Below, piece after piece: positions 6,315 to 7,663 of a stretch of DNA of 7,663 bases; within the stretch, counting starts at the first letter, position 1, and the number at the start of each line of letters is the position of its first letter. The stretch comes from an uncultured Clostridia bacterium. Lineage in GTDB: Bacteria; Bacillota; Clostridia; Acetivibrionales; CALMWN01. The notes beneath the pieces were generated by a model, which was not told the DNA's origin, ran no database searches, and saw only the letters and a list, made by a program, of their open reading frames with translations. The stretch is taken from positions 1 to 7,663 of the forward strand of contig CALMWN010000343.1 in assembly GCA_937873555.1 (NCBI GenBank), read 5' to 3'. A program made the translations under genes and the position numbers.

Positions 6315-6342
6315 CCCTGTCCGGACGTTTTTCCAGACAGGG
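6315..6342. repeat. Hairpin upstream of the TOPRIM gene
   Basis: CCCTGTCCGG (6315-6324) pairs with CCAGACAGGG (6333-6342) over 10 bp, with one non-Watson-Crick position (a G·U wobble in the minus-strand RNA), around an 8-nt loop. It lies 13 bp before the TTG start of the TOPRIM gene on the minus strand. It has no T-run after it in that direction, so it is not a clear terminator. It could influence translation of the TOPRIM gene or be a remnant of element DNA-processing sites. Confidence 0.5.
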
Positions 6343-6349
6343 CCCCTGA

Positions 6350-6496
6350 TTACCAGTCGAATTCTTCCTCGATGATCAACCTGACTACATGATCATCTAT
6401 CAACTTTGTTTGCCTTTGTGCCGCATGCATCAGGCAACATGGCAAAAGTAAATCTTTTCCTGATTGGAGTGAACCCCTTTGAATAAGCGCATTTTG
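6350..6496 (-). other. Coding-like open frame antisense to the symE leader (possible gene tail)
   Basis: A minus-strand frame stays open from about 6496 to TAA at 6350-6352. It ends with a charged, protein-like stretch (TKLIDDHVVRLIIEEEFDW). The only internal ATG gives 26 residues. It could be the surviving end of a gene once upstream of the TOPRIM gene in the same operon. It could also be chance, since the complementary plus frame is open too. It covers the symE ribosome site and leader, the place where a SymR-like antisense RNA would lie. Confidence 0.2.
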
Positions 6497-6655
6497 ACAG
6501 TTTCATTTTATTCAAATTACAACTGTAAAGAAACTCCTTTTATCCGGCTTCAGGGCAAGTGGCTTGAGGATATTGGATTTAGGATTGGTGATAAGATAGA
6601 AGTACAGGAGCAGCCGGAAGAGTTGGTGATAAAAATTGTGAAGGCCAAAAAATAA
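6479..6655 (+). CDS. SymE-like small toxin (type I toxin-antitoxin family)
   Basis: A 58-residue protein with the compact SymE pattern. The N-terminal strand is KRILTVSF; then come FIRLQGKWLEDIGFRIGDKI (residues 21-40) and a final strand LVIKIV. The RLQGKWLE..GF..GDK block is the family signature (AbrB-like fold). E. coli SymE is an SOS-induced protein repressed by the antisense RNA SymR and was first described as an RNA endonuclease; what Clostridial relatives do is less clear. The start is TTG (6479), with GGAG (6466-6469) 9 nt upstream and an in-frame stop (TGA, 6470-6472) just before it, so no longer protein is possible. It is the only plus-strand gene in the window. No convincing promoter or terminator was found. 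Confidence 0.75.
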   Translation: MNKRILTVSFYSNYNCKETPFIRLQGKWLEDIGFRIGDKIEVQEQPEELVIKIVKAKK

Positions 6656-6686
6656 GCACCCAACTGAATAGATGCCTTCTTATTAT

Positions 6687-6800
6687 CTAAGCCATATAAA
6701 CATTTTCATTATGCCATCTTAAGAACTGTGCTGACGGTCTTTCCTGCATATCATCCGGTAAAATAACCAGTTCCTTGCCATGACTCTTTTCCATTTCCAT
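6687..6800 (-). CDS. Possible small ORF, 37 residues, downstream of the nitroreductase
   Basis: ATG (6800) to TAG (6687-6689) encodes a charged peptide (KSHGKELVILPDDMQERPSA followed by QFLRWHNENVYMA). The composition looks protein-like. The frame is also open upstream into the end of the nitroreductase gene, so this may be the tail of a longer decayed gene. The ribosome site (AAAGAAG) is weak. It starts 26 bp after the nitroreductase stop on the same strand and may be co-transcribed. I do not recognise it. Confidence 0.35.
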   Translation of the reverse strand: MEMEKSHGKELVILPDDMQERPSAQFLRWHNENVYMA

Positions 6801-6826
6801 AGTCTTCTTTAATACGCTTATGCAGC

Positions 6827-7564
6827 CTAATCTATAATATATTGAGCAATCTCTATCTGCTTTTCATTAGAGCTTTGTTCCTCGCACAATAATCTTTTAA
6901 ATTCATATTGTTCATGTCTTAAAGCTATTTCCATAAAACAAAGGAATATGCCCATATCGATGCGATTATATAATAAAAGCTTTTCCGTAGGAAAAATCGA
7001 ACGCACTTCTGTCGACCGAAAAATTCGTATACATTGATTCTCAAAAACTACACGCCAAGGCTGAGAATTACAAGCACTTGGTGCATACCTTACAACATTA
7101 GTAACATTGGGTATATGCTGACCGACCCAAATTATTTCTAACTCCTTACGCTTTGCTTTTGTATAGTCTTTCCTAAATTCTTCTGGTCGACCTTTTCCAA
7201 AGGCGAGCATAATTACATAATCAAGACCATCATGCTTTAACTTATCAGATTTTCCCATCCCATACCAGCATACACCGATATTTTGTGATGCCATCCAGAG
7301 ATCCAATTGTTCCAAAATATATCCAACATTCAATAGATGGTTCTCCTTTTGATCACTATACACCAAAAGGCAGTATTCACCACGCTTACAGGTTGTCTCT
7401 TCACGTTTTACAATCCTATACCTTATTTTAACATCAGCCAGTAAAGGCAAAAGTTTATTAAGGCGTTGTTCAATTTTTTGCAGTTCCTCAATAGAAAGTG
7501 ATAAAAAATCATCGAAGCGCCTAAAAGACTTACGTTTAAAAATCATATCGTACAGATTATACAT
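6827..7564 (-). CDS. Nitroreductase-fold protein (TM nitroreductase family)
   Basis: A 245-residue FMN-dependent nitroreductase-like protein of the TM1586 type, in which two nitroreductase half-domains sit in one chain. The N-terminal half begins with MIFKRKSFRRFDD and contains EETTCKRGEYCLLVYSDQ and NIGVCWYGMGK. The C-terminal half carries NVVRYAPSACNSQPWRVVF (about 156-174), equivalent to the S-P-S-x-N-x-Q-P-W flavin-binding motif. Members are cytosolic NAD(P)H-dependent flavoproteins; the substrate is not known. I prefer the ATG at 7564, with AGGG 11 nt upstream. The ATG at 7573 is too close to that site, and the TTG at 7597 is less likely. The length matches the family. The promoter region is cut off by the end of genuine sequence at 7617. 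Confidence 0.85.
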   Translation of the reverse strand: MYNLYDMIFKRKSFRRFDDFLSLSIEELQKIEQRLNKLLPLLADVKIRYRIVKREETTCKRGEYCLLVYSDQKENHLLNVGYILEQLDLWMASQNIGVCWYGMGKSDKLKHDGLDYVIMLAFGKGRPEEFRKDYTKAKRKELEIIWVGQHIPNVTNVVRYAPSACNSQPWRVVFENQCIRIFRSTEVRSIFPTEKLLLYNRIDMGIFLCFMEIALRHEQYEFKRLLCEEQSSNEKQIEIAQYIID

Positions 7565-7617
7565 AATAATCATATCCCTGGTTGAGTTTATACTCAAAGG
7601 GTAATATGTTATAAAAT

Positions 7618-7663
7618 CTGTCTCTTATACACATCTCCGAGCCCACGAGACAGGCAGAAATCT
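7618..7663. other. Illumina Nextera adapter and index (sequencing artefact)
   Basis: From 7618 the sequence is the 19-bp Tn5 mosaic end CTGTCTCTTATACACATCT. The rest of the Nextera read-through adapter follows (CCGAGCCCACGAGAC, 7637-7651), then AGGCAGAA (7652-7659), which matches i7 index N703, and ATCT (7660-7663), the first bases of the P7 sequence. None of this is biological. It should be trimmed, and nothing should be inferred from it about transposons in the organism. Confidence 0.97.

Noticed and set aside
1..7617. CRISPR arrays, tRNA or rRNA genes
   Set aside because: No regularly spaced repeats, tRNA cloverleaf or rRNA-like sequence was seen on either strand.
7618..7636. Tn5 mosaic end read as evidence for a natural IS50/Tn5 transposon
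   Set aside because: It continues directly into the Nextera adapter, index and P7 bases, so it comes from library preparation.

Overview
The window reads as a Clostridia-type (Lachnospiraceae-like) Firmicute sequence. It is AT-rich, has AGGAGG-like ribosome sites and frequent TTG starts, and carries protein families common in gut Clostridia. The last 46 bases (7618-7663) are Illumina Nextera adapter plus an i7 index. The window is therefore the end of a short-read draft contig, and genuine sequence stops at 7617.

Almost every gene is on the minus strand, so transcription runs from high to low coordinates. From the right: a two-domain nitroreductase-fold protein (6827-7564) with a possible 37-residue ORF just downstream; a plus-strand SymE-like small toxin gene with a TTG start (6479-6655); a DUF3991/TOPRIM protein of the kind carried by conjugative elements, apparently missing its N-terminus (5453-6301); a HigB/HigA-type toxin-antitoxin operon (4698-5340) with a 30-bp perfect palindromic operator and a clear terminator; a 57-codon ORF of unknown function (4290-4463); an unrecognised 257-residue protein (3444-4217); a damaged dGTP triphosphohydrolase (2314-3363); a SEC-C motif protein (1036-2193); and a class I SAM-dependent methyltransferase (415-990).

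The left 400 bases contain no long gene but are dense in signals on the minus strand. There is a consensus promoter (TTGACA, 17 bp, TATAAT), a 14-bp palindrome over the likely transcription start, a good ribosome site, an 11-residue leader ORF, two hairpins and a strong intrinsic terminator. This is either a ribosome-mediated attenuator for a gene beyond the left edge or a stand-alone small RNA of about 250 nt.

The right and middle parts (4.3-6.7 kb) look like an accessory patch: toxin-antitoxin genes, a mobile-element TOPRIM remnant, and small ORFs separated by non-coding DNA. The dGTPase has lost both the Asp of its HD motif and its C-terminal third, and its end coincides with a 10-bp inverted repeat, which suggests a decayed gene at a rearrangement junction. 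No complete new multi-gene system is evident. The most interesting items are the left-edge leader RNA, the dGTPase lesion, and the toxin loci that simple gene calling would miss or mis-start.
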